DNA from: Bifidobacterium breve | GTDB lineage: Bacteria; Myxococcota_A; UBA796; SXON01 | NCBI GenBank assembly: GCA_943328795.2 | Contig: CALQBK020000012.1 | Location: 1 to 49,760, forward strand | DNA length: 49,760 nt | Direction of reading: 5' to 3' | In this document: one piece after another, positions 48,914 to 49,760 of the stretch | Position numbering within the stretch: the first letter of the stretch is position 1 | Layout of the letters: every line of letters begins with the position of its first letter | The notes under the pieces: generated by a model | What the model saw: only the letters and a program-made list of their open reading frames with translations | Told to the model about the DNA's origin: nothing | Databases searched by the model: none | Position numbers and translations under genes: made by a program

Positions 48914-49760
48914 GTCCTATTCACCCACCGCGTCCAGGCCCCAGCCGGGTCGTGGGCATCGCCGGCCGGCACGCGGTAGGCGACGACGTGCTCGCCGCCG
49001 TCCGACGACACGACGGGCTCGGGATCGAGGTCCGCCAGCGCGGCCGCGAAGAGCGCGCGGTCTTGTGGCCGGAACAAGTCGTCGTGGAACATCACCGTCG
49101 CGAACCCCAGCTCGGCGAGCGGCTGGCCGAGCTCCGCGCCGGCTAGCGCGCGCGTGTAGAGCCAGCGGTTCAGCTCGGCGCGCGGCCCGGTCCACGGCGA
49201 CGTCGTGATGCACACGTCGGCGATCGCGCGGTGGTGGACCGACTGGTACGCGCAGAACAGCGTCATCTCCTGCAGGTCCAGCGCGCGGGTGTGCGTCAGG
49301 TCGGTCGGCGCCAGGTCCAGCACCGGGCCGGGCGAGGCGGCGTAGGCCGAGGGGATGGCCGAGGGCTGGGTGACCTGGCGGAGGGGCATCCCGAGGACGC
49401 CGAACAGGTCGACCGCGAGCAGCCCGGCGAGGACGAACCCCGCGCGGCGCGGGAGCTCGCCGGCGACGCGCGCTGCGAGGATCCCCATGCACAGCGCCCA
49501 GGCCCAGCCGAGCCGCGCCGGGAAGTGCAGGTAGCCAAAGCCTGGAACCGCGTCCAGGAGGGCCATCGGCATCGCGAGCCCGTCCTGGCCCGGCGCGAGG
49601 TCGAGCCGGGGGCCCATCGCGGCGACCAGGCACGCGAGCGCGCACGCCGCGATGCTGCGCCAGTCGTCGCGGCGCCGCAGCACGACGGGCGCGGTGAGCG
49701 CCAGCGCGAGGACGGTCGCCGGGATCGCGATGACTTGGGAGTGGTACACCTGGTCGGTGA
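48904..49760 (-). CDS. Polytopic membrane protein, GT-C/YfhO-like (copy 3, partial)
   Basis: C-terminal 285 codons; the frame is open to the right edge (GTG 49749 is internal-looking). Hydrophobic helices VIAIPATVLALALTAPVVL, SIAACALACLVAAMG, RLGWAWALCMGILAARVAG and GFVLAGLLAVDLFGV, then a soluble tail with GPVLDLAPTDLTHTRALDL and LAELGFATVMFHDDLF. The order HFPARLGWAW (copy 1: HAYRFTVGST), VLDLAP (VIDLPV) and GFATVMFHDD (GCRWIVVHKD) matches copies 1 and 2. Its TAG lies 10 bp inside the end of the convergent sulfatase gene. Confidence 0.8.
   Translation of the reverse strand, partial: TDQVYHSQVIAIPATVLALALTAPVVLRRRDDWRSIAACALACLVAAMGPRLDLAPGQDGLAMPMALLDAVPGFGYLHFPARLGWAWALCMGILAARVAGELPRRAGFVLAGLLAVDLFGVLGMPLRQVTQPSAIPSAYAASPGPVLDLAPTDLTHTRALDLQEMTLFCAYQSVHHRAIADVCITTSPWTGPRAELNRWLYTRALAGAELGQPLAELGFATVMFHDDLFRPQDRALFAAALADLDPEPVVSSDGGEHVVAYRVPAGDAHDPAGAWTRWVNRTYQ

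Overview
This window is GC-rich (around 70% by eye) and almost completely coding. It holds about 37 genes and no tRNA, rRNA, CRISPR array or insertion sequence that I can see. Four traits suggest a large-genome predatory or social bacterium of the Myxococcota (deltaproteobacterial) type: many short-signal lipoproteins followed by Asp/Thr/Ser/Glu/Gly linkers; MopE-like 'DGDG...CDG.D.DCDG' motifs; CotH, lamin-tail, Asp-box and HAF-type surface proteins; and a bacterial Ser/Thr kinase. The taxonomic assignment is inference; no marker gene is present.

Layout. 0-0.2 kb: a C-terminal TetR-like remnant on + meets an antisense glycosyltransferase-like remnant. 0.2-7.1 kb (+): RND efflux adaptor and pump, translationally coupled to a TIM-barrel-like lipoprotein and a family 9 glycoside hydrolase. 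7.2-11.6 kb (+): PEBP lipoprotein, transmembrane Ser/Thr kinase coupled to a radical SAM protein, and an amidase. 11.6-13.3 kb: an HAF-type propeller protein without a signal peptide, head to head with a TetR regulator. 13.3-16.9 kb (-): CotH-type lipoprotein and PhoD-like phosphatase. 17-21 kb (-): an overlapping operon of a subtilisin-fold protein lacking its catalytic Ser, a FadL-type porin, a MmgE/PrpD-like protein and a small membrane protein. 21.1-26.6 kb (+): beta-helix lipoprotein, membrane protein, a second CotH-like lipoprotein and a lamin-tail lipoprotein. 26.6-29.3 kb (-): Cys-rich lipoprotein and Ig-like repeat protein.

29.3-49.76 kb looks like a cell-envelope glycan or lipid assembly and modification region. 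It has a carbamoyltransferase with DUF5989 and a diiron ferritin-like membrane protein. It also has three related polytopic membrane proteins with a GT-C/YfhO-like look, two SGNH hydrolases and a sulfatase-fold enzyme with altered active-site residues.

The most novel element is a family of three paralogous single-pass membrane proteins (32023-33345, 39278-40498, 45031-46386). Each has a signal peptide, a beta domain with a DDG.PPD...GDG motif (diverged in the third), a spacer (Gly/Pro-rich in two), one TM helix and a conserved cytosolic alpha/beta domain. Two copies are directly followed by an overlapping SGNH gene, and all three lie close to one of the polytopic proteins. I read this as a repeated, apparently undescribed cassette.

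Regulation. Three promoter candidates with 17-bp spacers put +1 on or within one base of the start codon, which suggests leaderless mRNAs. A 19-bp motif, GCCGAGCGTCGGCATCGGC, recurs in three intergenic regions upstream of surface-protein genes. One SGNH gene carries an in-frame TAG.
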